Translations under genes and position numbers: made by a program
Shown: positions 41,773 through 55,100 of the stretch, in pieces
How positions within the stretch are numbered: position 1 is the first letter of the stretch
Layout: the number at the start of each line of letters is the position of its first letter
Assembly (NCBI GenBank): GCA_964035545.1
Contig: OZ037767.1
Span: 29,679,628-29,743,627 of the forward strand
Length of the DNA: 64,000 nt
Origin: Bugula neritina
Lineage: Eukaryota > Bryozoa > Gymnolaemata > Cheilostomatida > Bugulidae
Direction: 5' to 3'
Notes under the pieces: model-generated
Databases searched by the model: none
The model's input: only the letters and a program-made list of their open reading frames with translations
Told to the model about the DNA's origin: nothing

Positions 41773-44700
41773 TGTACCAATAAATAATAATAAAATAGAA
41801 ATTAAGACAACAAACTGAAACTGTAATTTAAGTATTTCCATGTTTTGACAGTTAATTTTTACTTCATTGACCAACAAATAGTTATTTCTTAATTTTTCAC
41901 ACTTTTATAGCGGTTTTGATTTATATCAAAGCTTTTAAGTTTTATCTTTTAAATTTTAATAAAATTCACATTGAAATTCAAGTTTGTTAATTAAATCTAA
42001 TTTTCATTTCATGTAAATGTTTTACTTTTAGTCAACATTTCAAAAATATAGAAAATAAAATGATTTAAGCAAATTTTTAAATTACTACCCACTTAGTGAC
42101 AAGCTGAAGGTCAAAATGAATATTTTCTTACTCTGGAAACTGCTTAATTTTCCCTAAACATAAAACAACCTTCTATCTTAATTTTTCAATAAATATAACA
42201 AGAAACGGTCGAGCATGAGAGAAAATGGGTTCAATAAAACAGGGCGTGTTCGGCGTCTCTTTTTCCAACGTTTTCATCTTGGTATTACCCATTTATACAC
42301 TGTCACGAAACGTACAATTGCGCAAGTTATTGCATTTCTAAGCCTTTTCCTACCACTTTTTTTATACGGAAGCCGCAAGTTGTGATTACCCTGCTAAAAG
42401 TAAAACTCTGACTTTCATGATGCATCGCAACTTATGCTGCAACTATAATCATTTTTGCTACGTTGTTAGTTTTAATGTTTTATTTTTTTTATAAAATGTT
42501 AATTACCAAATCTTTAAGTTTATCTTGAATTCTCAAATTCATAGAGTGGGTATCACTATTGAATCACATTCACTTTCACTTTCAGTGAATTCACATTGAC
42601 CATCGTGACCGATGATATAAAATAATAATTTCAATTTGATAATTATAAATTAGAATTTATTATAAAAATATCAAATTCAATATGATGTTAAAATTAATGT
42701 CAATAATATTATTAAGTTTAATATAAAATATAAATGTTATTTTTATAATTTGTATCACTTGAACTTGAAGTTAAACTAAAATAAAAATGGTTAAGTTAAC
42801 TCTTAAACTAGTAATACTAATACTATTAGTAATAATAGAGTAATACTAATAGTAATAGAGTGATAGTATTAGTAATACACTCACACTGGACCTGGTGACT
42901 GTAATACTAATATACTCCAATATAATATAGTGAATATATTGCAAGATGCTGTAATATATTCATATTGTAACTAAAACTTAAAGTTGATCTTGCATATTAA
43001 ATATTAATATTGTAATGGTATTTATAATTATAATAAGATCTGAGATGATTATTAATGTAAGTAGATATGAATATGAATATTATTATTTATGTGAAATTTT
43101 TATTGATCTGGTCTCAATTGTTTTCTGTTAATAGTGTTTCATTCAGTTTGACATTGTTTTTTAAAGTGGAGATAAAGATTGTTATCGGCATAATGGTAAC
43201 GATTATTGTTGTCTGTCACATCAGGGGTTGATGGATTTCATTTGCTTATAAACTTACTTGTTTTTTGTCTCTCATAGCCTGGGGGCTATTGTATTGATAT
43301 GATTATTCTTTGCTTGGTTTGTCTCTGATCTTATGTCTAGCTCCTATATTTATCTGATGGAAGACAGAGCCCTCACATTAGGGTGTTTGTGTAGTGATGC
43401 TATGCAGGCTTGACTTCTGGGTTGAACACTATTTCTAACATTTTAAGTCTAATTCATTCTTAATTCATGTATTCACAATATCTCATACTCAACTCTTCTC
43501 TGCTGCACTGTGTATTTCTTGCACACACCCTCTTATATGCACATCACATTATTCATAGTTACAAAGGCCACACCTCCACTAAACTTTCTATATTCTTAAC
43601 CTAATTTGTAGTTGCGCTCTCTCTGCATGACAGGGGATAATAACCGTTAATTAACAAAGTTAAAAAATAATGATGTAGCATAATATGTCTATCATAATCA
43701 CTTCATCATAAAATATACAGTGAAGAAACACAATAAGCAGCTAATAGAAAGAATTCAGATTATTGTTGGTTAATAACTTCACAAGCCTGCTAGTAGAGGC
43801 TATAACTATCACTGTAAAGTTTTTTGCACTAGACTGGGCTTGGGGACTGCACTTCATCTGGTTCAGGGTTCATGGCCTGTTCACAACTAGTTCTTATTGC
43901 TAATTCAATTGCATAAGTAGAATGGCTCAGTTTAAACTCAGCTATATAGCAGGCTACTCCATCAAGTACTGTTAGCTATTAAGCTGCTGCATAAAAGAAT
44001 AGTCTTTATTTTAAGCTTTTTACACAAACCCATAGCTATGCAAAATTCCTCCTTTATATAACAAAATTCCTCCTTTATAGCAGATGGTGAATACCTACAA
44101 TTAGTAATCAGTAAGACATCTACTAGGCATAGACTCACAAGGTTGCAAGGTTGGTTGTTGATTGATTCCTGGTTGGTTATATGAGAAAGGTTATATGTAA
44201 AGATTAACAAAGGTTTTTGAATGTTAGAAATAAAGATGAAATCCAACCTGTGCACCTCTCCAGCCTAGTAGTTTGTTCAGTGGTAAATGAGCATCAGACT
44301 TTACTTATGTACCAGAAACCAAAATTGGTCATAAGTCTTGAGAACGTGAAGTAAAAACTTCATAATCTCTATGAATATCCGTTGTCATATTGTCATATTA
44401 ATATTGGCTACTACTATTATTATAGCTATAAGATTGTTACTATTAAAAGTAGTGTTATTACTGTATCATTACCTCAATTAAAATGGCATTACCATCAAAT
44501 CAATGACCTACCATTGTAATCATTACAGTTATTGCAATTTCAAAGTCAAATGTTAATTATTATCATTCATATTAATCAGCTTTATTATGATTAGTTCAAT
44601 AGTTTTTAGCAAGTTGTGTATTAACAATTGAAAACTTAGAAAAATGGAGCAAAAGTAGCAAAAGACTAAAACCACAGTGGGTGTAATTGGATTTGTCCTG

Positions 44701-44900
44701 TAACCTCGATAAAAGGCGTAGATAAATAGTATATGATTTACTTTGGTGGCTTGGCAGTCATTAGTGTTAAGACACTTTTATAGATTACATATTATCTAAT
44801 TTTTATGTTTATAAAAATATGCAAATTTGTAGATCTGACTGCCTTATCAATTCCATTGCTTAGTTTTTAAAAATTCTGCTCTCAATATTTCTTGCAGTAC
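41773..44900. other. Divergent intergenic region TFIIE alpha / FMO
   Basis: AT-rich. It should contain the TFIIE alpha promoter, perhaps near the less AT-rich 42200-42400 stretch. A TTAGTA-type low-complexity tract lies at 42805-42875. No further gene recognised; a minus-strand 97-codon frame at 44255-43962 shows no domain. Confidence 0.5.
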
Positions 44901-44997
44901 TGTAGATATATACACTTACAATACTGTAAATATATACACTTACACTACTGTATAGAGATACACTTACAATACTGTGTATAGATACGCCTAAAACAGT
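44896..44997. repeat. Tandem ACTGTAGATATATACACTTA-type repeats immediately 5' of the FMO start
   Basis: Three to four imperfect copies of a roughly 25-30-bp unit (AATACTGTAAATATATACAC, then TTAC) end within 20 bp of the FMO ATG. They occupy the 5'-UTR or promoter-proximal region. Confidence 0.75.
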
Positions 44998-47900
44998 ATG
45001 AAAGTAGCAATAGTTGGCGCTGGTTTAGCTGGTCTTGTGTCACTTAAAAGCTGCAAAGAAGAAGGCCTGGAAGCTACGTGCTTTGAACTGACATCCTATA
45101 TTGGTAAGATAACTCCACCAATGTAATTGTAAAAGCTATTAGTTAATAGTACTTTATAAATGTTTCTGTTTCAAGTATTATATTCTTCACATGTATATTG
45201 CACGAGACTGTGAACAGTAGTTAAACTGCGATTTTCAATCTAATTTAATATCAGACTATACCTATATAATATTTTATTATAAGTAGAAAATTTTTCATCA
45301 CCTTTTATTCTCTATTGTCTATTCAGAAGTTGCTGTTACAAATTGTTTAATCAACTTTCAAACTGTCAAAAACTTTTTATTTATACGAATAACTGTTAAC
45401 TATTTGTATCATACTTCAAACGCGCTGCTATTTATCTATCACATGAAAGGTTATCTTTCATGATTGGTTAGTATGATGTTCAAGTTGAAGCTGACCATTG
45501 TAAGTTATACTGTGAGTTCACAAAGTCAGCATCTGTCACTCAGGTGGTTTATGGGCAGCGCGTAGAGGAGATGCCGGCGTCAGCGCTGTTTATGATCATC
45601 TCATTAGTAACTTCAACAAGGAAATGATGTCGTTTAGTGACTACCCAATGCCCGCTCACTATCCTACTTATCTACCCAAGAAAATGGTATGTTCTGGAAC
45701 CTATTACAAGTATAGCATTTCCTTGTTTATCTAATTACTTATACATATTTGATTAGAGCAGGAGTTTCCGAGAACTATTGAGAAAGAGTGCAAGCGTACT
45801 TCCTTCATGTTATGTTTAGTTTATGTTATGCTCTGTTCACGTTGCTTTGTTCACGTTGTTTGATTTGTGTCGCTAGATAAAATAGATTTACGATGTTAAA
45901 GTGTCAGGAAGTCGACAGTTTGTCTGGAAATTGTATTGTTCAGCGTCTCACCTCAGTTGGTTCCGTCTGTTGTTTCGATTAGGAAACTTTAGACTTATTG
46001 AATCTGCTTCACATAAAGATATGTGTGTTGGAAAAAATACACTCCATGATGTAATAGGTGTGCACTGTGTGCATTAAATGACATTTATTTTGTATTTCAA
46101 GTTGAATAAGTTCATTTCAGCAATGTACGGAGAGCTCTTAGTTTTACCTGTATTTCTATTTGTTAGTTTCAGGACTATGTGATGAGCTATTGTGAGAGGT
46201 TTGACTTGGAGAAAGACATAAAGTTGCAGCACAAAGTTACTAATATTCAGCAGAGTGAAGATTACTCCGAATCTGGCTGCTGGGATGTAACTGTACGTCA
46301 CTGAATGTTATTCACTAGTTCTTTCAGCTCCACGCGTTTTGTTACTGGTCACACACAATTATGCCTGTCTCAACTATGCTTTACGTGTCCTTGTCTCTTT
46401 TAACTGGGTTTTTGTCGGTGCATCTGAACCTGAAGCAAGTCTGTTGAATTTGGATACATGAAACGGAGGCACTTGTTGTAAATCCAACATGTTTTGGCAG
46501 CTGCTTACTGACCTTTAATACCACCACATTGTTTTCCGAAACGTGACACAACTTTTAAATTGTCTGCAGCTAAATAAGTCATGTTTTGTTTAGGTAACTC
46601 GACTCTTTCCACTTGGCGGTGAGACAGTCGAAGAAACAATGCGGTTTGACGCCGTGATGATATGTGTTGGCGCTTACGCCTATCCTCACATGCCGAAAAT
46701 TCCCGGCTTGCAGAAGTTCAAAGGTCGGGTGCTGCATTCTCACGGCTACACCAATAACAGCGAGTTCGACGCCAGGGAGCGAGTACTAGTCGTTGGAAAC
46801 TCGCACAGCGGCTGTGACATTGCTACTGATTTATGTCACAGACTTTCCAAGGTTGAAACTCAATAACTTATTGTAAATGTTTGTTTTATTATTGCATAAG
46901 ATGTTGTAATTTCCTGGTTCACATAGTTTAGCTTTAAGTGCCTAATGAGAACATCTTGAAGGGCTGATATGTAAGGCACTTACTTTTGAATCATGTTTGG
47001 AAACAGATTGTAATATTTTTAAAGTGATTTAAGTGCTAGTCATTTTGGCGTCCACTCATGACATTCTGCTTTAGCAACAGCATTGACAGTGACTGTGAAA
47101 GTGATGGTAACAGTGATAGTAGCCAGTGACAGTAAAAATGCCAGTAACAGTGATAGTAGCCAGTGACAGTAACAATGCCAGTAACAGTGATAGTAACCAG
47201 TGACAGTAACAATGCCAGTAACAGTGACAGTAGCAGATGTCAGTAACAGTGATAGTAGCAGTGATAGTAGCCAGTGACAGTAACAATGTCAGTAACAGTG
47301 ATAGTAGCAAATGCCAGTAACAGTGATAGTAGCAGTGAAACTGTAATTTTCGATGTACTCTTATAGAGAGAGAAAGTCATGGACCAAGTATCAAATCACA
47401 TGATTGCACAGATATCTGACTCAATAACTGAAGAGGAAAGAACTGCAGCTCATTTTATTGCACATTCCACTAAGCAAGTTTTGGGGGTAGAGAAACCTGT
47501 AAGCTTCTTTCTGATTCGTTGATATAATATTATACACATATATAGTATACGATTTGTTGATATATTATAATATACACATATATAGTATATGATTGGTTGA
47601 TATATTATAATATACACATATATAGTATACGATTTGTTGATATATTATAATATACACATATATAGTATACGATTTGTTGATATATTATAATATACACATA
47701 TATAGTATATGATTGGTTGATATTATATTATATAGCTATATATAATATAATGGTATATTATATACATACATATGTTATAAAAACTTCTCTCTTTTAGGGT
47801 TTACAGTTGACAATTCATGTTTGTTGTTTTCTGATATTTTGTTTATGTTCTTTTTTTGTTTTGTTTTGTTCCACTCCAAAAGTTGTATTGGTGGGTTTGT

Positions 47901-50900
47901 TGGTGTTTTTAGCCTGTGTACATGTCGTCTCGATCTGGTGTTGATATATTGAAGAGGAATTACGGCAAGCCGGTTGGTTTGAGCCTATCATTTGCTACAG
48001 ACGACTTCAGGCTATGCTTCCCTTCACTCTTCCAAAGACTACAGAGTCAGTTAAGAATCTGGTGTACAACAGTTAAACTCGTTACGAGTAATATTAATGC
48101 TTTCGTATCGCTGCCCCTATAACCCTATAAACAATATACTGTGGAATATAATATATATATTATATCATGTACAATATAGTGTATATATTATATATATAAT
48201 GCGTAGAACCATGGGGTAAAAAATAATGAGCAATACGAATGCAAGCGAATATTATATATAATATAGTATATTATAATATTTTGTATAATATGATATATAT
48301 ATTATATATACATCATATATAGGCCTAATGTAGTATATAATAACATAGTATATAATACTATCATGTATAATAATACAGTAGACTTACAATGTTGGTTTGC
48401 TTGCATATGTATTTCTCATTATTGTTTAGCCCATGGTTCTACGCTTAGAATATGATGTTATACTTTTACATTGTAATGTGTTCTTATTCACAGTTTGAGT
48501 TTCAAATAGATTTTTAATGTATAAAATCTGAATTAATTTTCTCAACGCTGCCAGCATGAGAGCACTGAAGAGGTCAGCACTGGTATGGTGTACAGCTTGC
48601 ATCTCTTTCTCATCGATACGTTGATACATATTCTGGTAACTTCACAGGGTGGCAAGTAGGCAGCGGGTTTGAGTTCAAAAAGTATGGTCTGAATTCACCG
48701 GTAACCAAGCCCGGTCGCAGCCCGTTTGCTATAAACGACGACATCTATGATTACCTCACGAAGGGAATGGTTAAAGCCGTGCCCGAAGTACTGGAGGTCT
48801 CTGAGAATAGTGTGACGTTAAGTGGGGGAGAGGAGCTGGAGGTAGACGGTCTTATCATGGCTACAGGGTAGTCCATCTTGTTCTGTCATTTTGAGAATAC
48901 AAAAATTTCCATTTTATTTAAAAACACTCGACTTGCCTTCATCTTCTGAAATCCGTATGCAGTGCTTAAGTGGCGTTGCTGTGTGATTGAGTTGATGTTT
49001 AAATTTTAGGACAATATATTTTTGCTTGCATATACACTGTATAGCAGGGTATTTTGCATATGACGTATAATGAAATGCAAATTCTTTATTTGATATGAAG
49101 TTTTTTTAAAAGTGTGATAAGGTAAGGGAGCTTATTTTACCATAAGTGCCATTACCTCCACCTTACTAGTGGTGACAGCATTCTGCTCAGTGACCAACTC
49201 ACCTTTCAGCTGACCTTTCAACTCACCTTTCAACTCCTTGGTTATTAGAATAATTTGTACTATTATGTTGTGTTGAGCTCCAGAAGCGAATCTTTTTCTA
49301 CGTTTCGTTACGTCTCAAGTAATAATTTCTCAAAACTCTGTACTTGCAGATACGACATATGCAATTCTTACTTGCAGATATGATATACACTTGCCGATGG
49401 TTCGTCCAGAAGTTATTAATGTTAATAATCTAAAACTGTACAAACACATCTGGCCCGTGAACTCTCAACGTGGTACGCTCGCTGTCATTGGACTGTTCAA
49501 AGTTGCGGGATCGGCACCCATGATTATGGAATTACAGGCTCGGTGTGCAGTTCAAGTATTCAAAGTGAGTCCCAGGTTTTCTTACTAAAAGTCTATGGAA
49601 ACATTTAGCTAATTACTAATTTATTGGAAAGCTGCTTAAAATTCTCATGTTGGTTAGCTAAGTTGATAGTTTGTATTGTAAACTCAGCAATATTCACTTT
49701 AATTATGGTTATTGATTGGTTTTGATGATGATTGTTACTAATAAAAGGTTTGCTTTTGTCTAAAATCACCATCTCTAAAGGTTTTTAAATGAAATATTAA
49801 ATTACATCAAGCTATGCCAACACTGTGAGAAACTCATGATGCCATAGCAACAGCTCTTACCAGATGCTCTTCCAACTAATGATGTCTATAGACTTTGGTC
49901 CACTAGCCCAGCACATCAGGTGTGGGCACCATGCCGACGCCCCTACACGCTAGGCCGTGACTATCTTCTATGTCTGCTACTGCTAACATCTAGTCTACAG
50001 CTCTTTCTATAATAGAGTTTCCTGTTTGAAGGGCGGCTTCAAGCTTCCGAGTTGTGATGTCATGGAGTCGACTACCAAGGCGTACAGACCTAATGCGGGA
50101 GATCATGTGATCGTGCAGTTTATTTCGTACACCAGGGATTTGGCCAAGTGTATTGGCTGTTTGCCAACATTTGGTAAGACATTCTAGCCACATCACATTA
50201 CTAAAACACACTAACAGTTTAATCTTGCAAATTGCAGTTTATCTTAAATTTTGAAAATATTTTATTTTAAAGTTTTCAGCGCTTCAAACACAGTTTTAGG
50301 GATGTTGTAGCTGTTACCCAGTCAAGCTATCAGAGAGCCTTGTTTACCATAAATATAGCATGTGGAAGAGTTGAACTATCCTAGTAATATGAAAATTACA
50401 TTGTAATGTCAACCTTTTAGAGCTGAGTAGTTTTTGTCATAGTCCTATTTTTATATATTATAAATAGTTTTGTATCTGCAATAGTGTTTATCTAACCTTA
50501 TGAGTTGTTGGAATTGAATTGTTTTTGAAATTTTTATAGTGATCAAATTATAGATTGTGCCTTGGTAGTGCCGGTTTTACTCATAGTATTGGCTTACCAG
50601 TTATTGCTGACGTTATTGCATTGTATATGTACAATATTTGTTTATTTGATAAAAATACCGTTGCAAAATTATAAATTTGTTTATTTGCATGAATAACCTT
50701 TTAGGAACATATTGGACACAACCTTTGAAATGGTTTAGAATATATTTTGGCTCGACTTTTCCCTACATATTCAGACTAGTAGGACCAGGATGTTGTCAAG
50801 AATCATGGGATAGACTCGTAACTGCTCGTTCCAGAATTCACGCGTCACCCGAGGAAATTCGAATTGCGGAGGCTCGGCGAAAGAAGCGTAATGATAACAT

Positions 50901-51057
50901 ATTTGTGGGGTTAATACTGACTGCTACAGCAGCCTTATATATAACACTCTGGGGGTTTGGCTTATACTTCGCCTGGAAATCACTCAAATTTGGTTGGAGT
51001 TGTCTTCACTCATTGCTCGACAGTTTAAAGACACTGTATGCAAGTTTTAGCAAGTAG
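44998..51057 (+). CDS. Flavin-containing monooxygenase
   Basis: NADPH- and FAD-dependent monooxygenase, probably anchored in the ER membrane. Exons: 44998-45103, 45544-45686, 46173-46292, 46594-46851, 47367-47498 (possible cassette), 47913-48045, 48648-48867, 49378-49564, 50032-50173 and 50705-51057. Phases agree; 597 residues with the cassette, 553 without (vertebrate FMOs about 530-560). Features: FAD loop VGAGLAG (residues 6-12), GGLW, the FMO-identifying [11 protein letters not shown] (about 165), the NADPH loop [10 protein letters not shown] (about 191), ATGY (MATGYDIHLP), and FRLVGPG near the end. The C-terminus has a basic stretch (ARRKKRND) then a hydrophobic segment ([20 protein letters not shown]). 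The exon 4 donor (GTTGAA) is weak. Metazoan FMO1-5 orthology is not resolved. Confidence 0.94.
47083..47340. repeat. Tandem GCCAGTAACAGTGATAGTA repeats (FMO intron 4)
   Basis: About nine copies of a 36-39-bp composite, AGTGACAGTAACAATGCCAG followed by TAACAGTGATAGTAGCC. The array ends about 30 bp before the candidate cassette exon. Confidence 0.88.
47367..47498 (+). CDS. Candidate 132-bp cassette exon of FMO
   Basis: Forty-four codons, phase 0 at both ends, with a TTATAG acceptor and GTAAGC donor, open throughout (starts [12 protein letters not shown], ends VLGVEKP). FMOs normally run directly from the NADPH-loop helix (here LCHRLSK) to the next strand (here PVYMSSRSG), so this exon inserts 44 helical, charged residues inside the NADPH-binding fold. 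I recognise no homologue of the insert. It may be optional, lineage-specific, or not an exon. Confidence 0.5.
47505..47740. repeat. 40-bp AT-rich minisatellite (FMO intron 5)
   Basis: Unit GATTTGTTGATATATTATAA followed by TATACACATATATAGTATAC, between five and six copies with few changes. It lies just downstream of the candidate cassette exon. Confidence 0.9.
48201..48444. mobile_element. Inverted-repeat element, probable MITE (FMO intron 6)
   Basis: The left end GCGTAGAACCATGGGGTAAA pairs with the right end TTTAGCCCATGGTTCTACGC. The pairing continues through ATAATGAG and AATAC...ATGCAAGC for about 47 bp with roughly 80-85% identity. The core is almost pure AT repeat. No target-site duplication could be defined because the flanks are AT-rich. 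It is a hairpin-forming element inside the FMO intron. Confidence 0.72.
49850..49975 (-). mobile_element. Possible SINE fragment related to the one at 31450-31628 (FMO intron 8)
   Basis: On the minus strand it begins GTCACGGCCTAGCGTGTAGG, with weak A-box resemblance. It later contains TTGGAAGAGCATCTGGTAAG, resembling GGAAGAGCATTCAGTCA in the tail of the other element. The resemblance is short, so the relationship is tentative. Confidence 0.4.
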
Positions 51058-51320
51058 TGACGTAATCATGTGTCTTGTACATTCTATAATGGTTGCACTT
51101 TTATAATCATCGCACTTTTTACAATTTGTTTATACGGTTTTGTACTTTATGTATCTATTTTTTTATATTTCAACTTTACGAGTCGCAACTGTTCATTATA
51201 TTTAAATACCCAGTTTATGTATCCAGTTTACATTAAAAATTTCAAGACATATTTTTAGAAATAATTTGAGCTCCATGTTTATTGTATTTTCTAAGCTTAT
51301 TTTTATAAGATTTGCTCATG

Positions 51321-51326
51321 AATAAA
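51321..51326 (+). terminator. FMO polyadenylation signal
   Basis: AATAAA 264 bp after the FMO stop codon. Confidence 0.55.
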
Positions 51327-52180
51327 ATGTGCTCTAATATATATCAGATGCAAGGTGCAGGGGTAAATGTTTATAGAAGTTTTTATTTGATAATTGTGTT
51401 TATACTATTATAAACAGAAATATTGGTGATTACATAATTTAACTGTTTTAGTTATTTTCAGTCTCAGGTTCATATTTAATTTAAATATGGTACTTAAGTT
51501 TTGCTTTTATACCTGATCTATTTAGAGGTAGAGATTTTTGTATATAATAAAGTAAGGGAAAATGTGGGCCATGGTACCATTACAAAGGCACATAGTTGCC
51601 AAAAAACACTCTACAATCTACTATGTCAAATTTCCAGTAAGAAATGAATGTAATTTCTGTTGTTTGCAATTTCATTTATTTTTATAATTTATCCTCTGAT
51701 GAAAAATCAGTATAATTAGACACCTAAGGTGAGCACATGTATATATACTATCTTGGTACCAAGTGAAAGGATCAGAATGAGTGTACTCCAAATAAATTAT
51801 ATAAATAATCTTACAAAACTTATGTACAGCAAATATTATCTACTGATTAAACCTGTTGAATTTTTTGTGGTTATTTTTCAAACTATTGTGTATATACACA
51901 AGAAATGCTAGCATCAGAGCTAGTAACGAACTTTGTCATTCAAATATTGTGGCTGGGTGCAGGGCTGCTAGGCAGACACTCAAATAAAGTCCACACGTTG
52001 GATTACCATAAATATGCATGTATATAATATATTACAAATAATTTAACACAACAGAATATATTTATAGCTATACCTAACATCTACATGTAATACAAAGAAG
52101 AAATAAATTAGTAACCTGTACAGCTATTATAGATTCTATATATTACAAGGTACACTTAAGTACAGGCATGGGAGAAGTAA
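51327..52180. other. Convergent intergenic region FMO / Regnase
   Basis: AT-rich 3' flanks of two convergent genes. No gene or structured RNA recognised. Confidence 0.5.
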
Positions 52181-55100
52181 TTATTCACATTTATTTGCCT
52201 TTGGGTCTTGGTTTTTGTGATTGTTGTTGTATTGTAAGACCTCTGCAGTTATTTTGTTAGGATCCAGCTCCGTGGGGTTTCTGTTCATCACCCTTCGAAC
52301 AATAGGCTCGGGAAACAGGTTCTTTAAATGGTAATAAATTCTATACCTGGGATCAGTCTCCAAGATCTCTCTGTCGTAGGATTTCTTCGGATGTTGCAGG
52401 GCCTGCTGTACCCTCCCTTCGACTACCAGCGTGGATTGCTGGCTAACGGTACCATTAACAGTCTCATCCAACGGCAACGGAGCTGCAGTCTGCGAATCGG
52501 ATGACAAAGTCACGTGTGTTGATAAATCTGACGCCAGCGACGTTACGTCATGACGCAACGGCGAGGCAAGGTGTGATGACACTGCCGATGATGACATAGA
52601 CTGTGAGTTGAAGATTGGCTGACGGCTGTAGTATTGCGGGTCGTCCAGTGGAACGCTCCGATAAGACTTGTCTCTGATTACGTGCTGACACGCTCTGGAA
52701 GCCAGTGGTGGATGAGAGATCCTGACAGGGGGGTGGTCGACAGCGAAGCTGGGAACAGCTCCGTTGTAGGCGGATATGTAGTAGTTGGTGGGTACAGGAG
52801 AGGGGGACGAATGGGAAGTGGCATGACTATTCATCAGATAAGGGAAAGTATTGGGAGAATGGTATTGGCTAACGGATTGGTTAACCATTGCAGTGGCTCT
52901 GAAATCATACAAATCCCTTATCAACTACTAATATAAACATTAAAGGAAAAGCAATAAAGAAATTGCAAAAATAAAATATCAAAGCCTTTGGAGAATTCCG
53001 ATTGTGGAGTAACGCGTTAAAAACAAGGATGAGGCAAGCTGCCAAAATATACAAGGCTAGTGGTAAAGCAATATTATGATTCTATGATGGCAGCTGACAA
53101 GCTATTCCAATATTTGTAGAAATGACCTACTTCCTGATGAACTAGTCAACTCAACACACAAAATTATTTAAAAATAGTTTTGTAGATCACGATCATTGTT
53201 AGATACCAACTGTTTAGCTGAAAGTGATCAAATGGACACAGCTTTAGCCAACTGTGACAGAGAGAAACTACAGGTAGAGCGGGGCTTACCTGTTACTCCA
53301 GATGTCCTGCCTGTGCCCAGCAGAAGTGCTGGCAGCGGAGGATGGTAAATTATCTGTAAAGCCGCTGTCGGCAAGCATAGCAGCAGATGAGGGGGATTGG
53401 GGGACTGTGTTACAGTCACCTGAAACAAAGTAACCCACAGTGAAGAGTTGATAGAACTAAGGCTATCTGGTCAGAAACACAGCTAAACATTGCACAGTAA
53501 AATACATTTTGGGAATTCATTAGAGTACAACATTCAGCGTTTTTCACAGTCTCAAAGTTTGTCAGTGTCGATTCTTAATTGAAACGAAACTGGGTTTAAA
53601 CACTCCAGGAAGAGAAAGAGTGGAGTGAATGGAAAGAGATGTAACATTGTTTGTCAAAGGTTTTCCGTGGAAGGAACACGTGCTAAAATGGCTTATTTCT
53701 TGATATTTAAGAATCAGCTTATTTGTGGCTCACTCAACCAACAAGTTGATATTCGACTATTAAACACTCAGCCATCTTAAACTGACATACAAGGAAATAA
53801 AAGCAGGGGTTTAGATCTAGGAGATATGTTGCATGTGTGAAGGTGATAAGGACCCTGGACAAGATACTTAATAATGTGAGGTAGAGGTATAAGCAGCCAT
53901 GCCAATAATAAATCTGTTTTTACTTTACTCATCAGTCCCTCATTGCCTCTGCACAAAACCTTTGCAATAAAGAATGAGGAAATTGGCAAGACTTTAGCGC
54001 CATCTGCCAGCTTGTAGAGATTAATTACAACTACCTCTGCAGAAAGTTTAACCCAAGATTTTAGACATAAAATCATCGAAACTATGAAAAGAGGATGAGG
54101 AATAAATTTATGTAAGCCTGGTTTTTTGCCCAAGAAATTTTTAGCAGGTAGAAATGTGATAGGAGGACACACTAGTTAGGTCGACTGTTGTACTGGGCCA
54201 CACTCTGCGTGCTGTTGAATTAGACTTAAGGAAGCACGGTGTTACAGTTGTACATGCTGTGAGATAACTATCAGATGATACGACATCCTGAAACTTGATG
54301 GGTGTTATCTGCTTGACTAAGAATTGTAGGAAAAAGCAACAGCCCTGGTGATGTATTGCATTCTAGTAGATACATACTAGTTTCCTAAGCTACACAACAA
54401 TCTAAATTGAATCTGGGTAGTGTAGAAAGTATTTAGAACATGGAAAGTTAAAGTAATGTAAAGAGTATAGAGCAGAGTATAGAATGTGTATAACATAGAG
54501 TGAGTGAGGAGGACGTACCAATAGCTGAGTCAAAGGTATCGGATCTCTCGGGATGCTCGTAGCGGCACTTGGTGCCGTACGTGCACTTCCTGCCGTACGG
54601 ACACATACCGGAGCTGACAACGTGGGGAGAGACTCGCAGAAACTGTTCCAAGGTCGGTCCTCTGCGACCAAGAGGATCCTCTGCAGGTATAAACCTACAA
54701 GAAGTAAATTTACATGTACAAAATATCGGTTGAAAAAGCAGCTACAATTCAGAAGAACTTTTGGTAAGAACTTGAGTTAAATCTACAAAAAATAAACTCA
54801 AGTAAAAACATAGATGAACAAAACACACGTGTAGATAAAACAACAGGCTACAACGCTTTTTCTTACGCCAGTATAATAAAGGCGATAGATGAAACAATGT
54901 GGTGACATAATATTTGCTATGAAGGTGTGGTGCTGGGTTAGTAACACCATTACATCATCAAGCACCGTGATAGTCATCTTGCACAGCCAGTAGAATGTTG
55001 GACAGCCAGTAGAATGTTGGACATAATCAGCCCACACAAAAAGATGACATCACCAGATTCCGTAACTCAACACCCAAAACATTGAGTTCTGAGCTCAGAA

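Noticed and set aside
47071-47310. Minus-strand Leu/Thr/Cys-rich frame
   Set aside because: Translation of the FMO intron 4 tandem repeat.
49990-50211. Minus-strand 73-codon frame
   Set aside because: Antisense shadow of FMO exon 50032-50173, whose plus-strand reading matches the FMO family.
52634-52936. Plus-strand 100-codon frame
   Set aside because: Antisense of the last Regnase exon.
53777-54172. Minus-strand 131-codon frame in a Regnase intron
   Set aside because: No domain, no phase-compatible splice sites; flanking Regnase exons join each other in phase without it.
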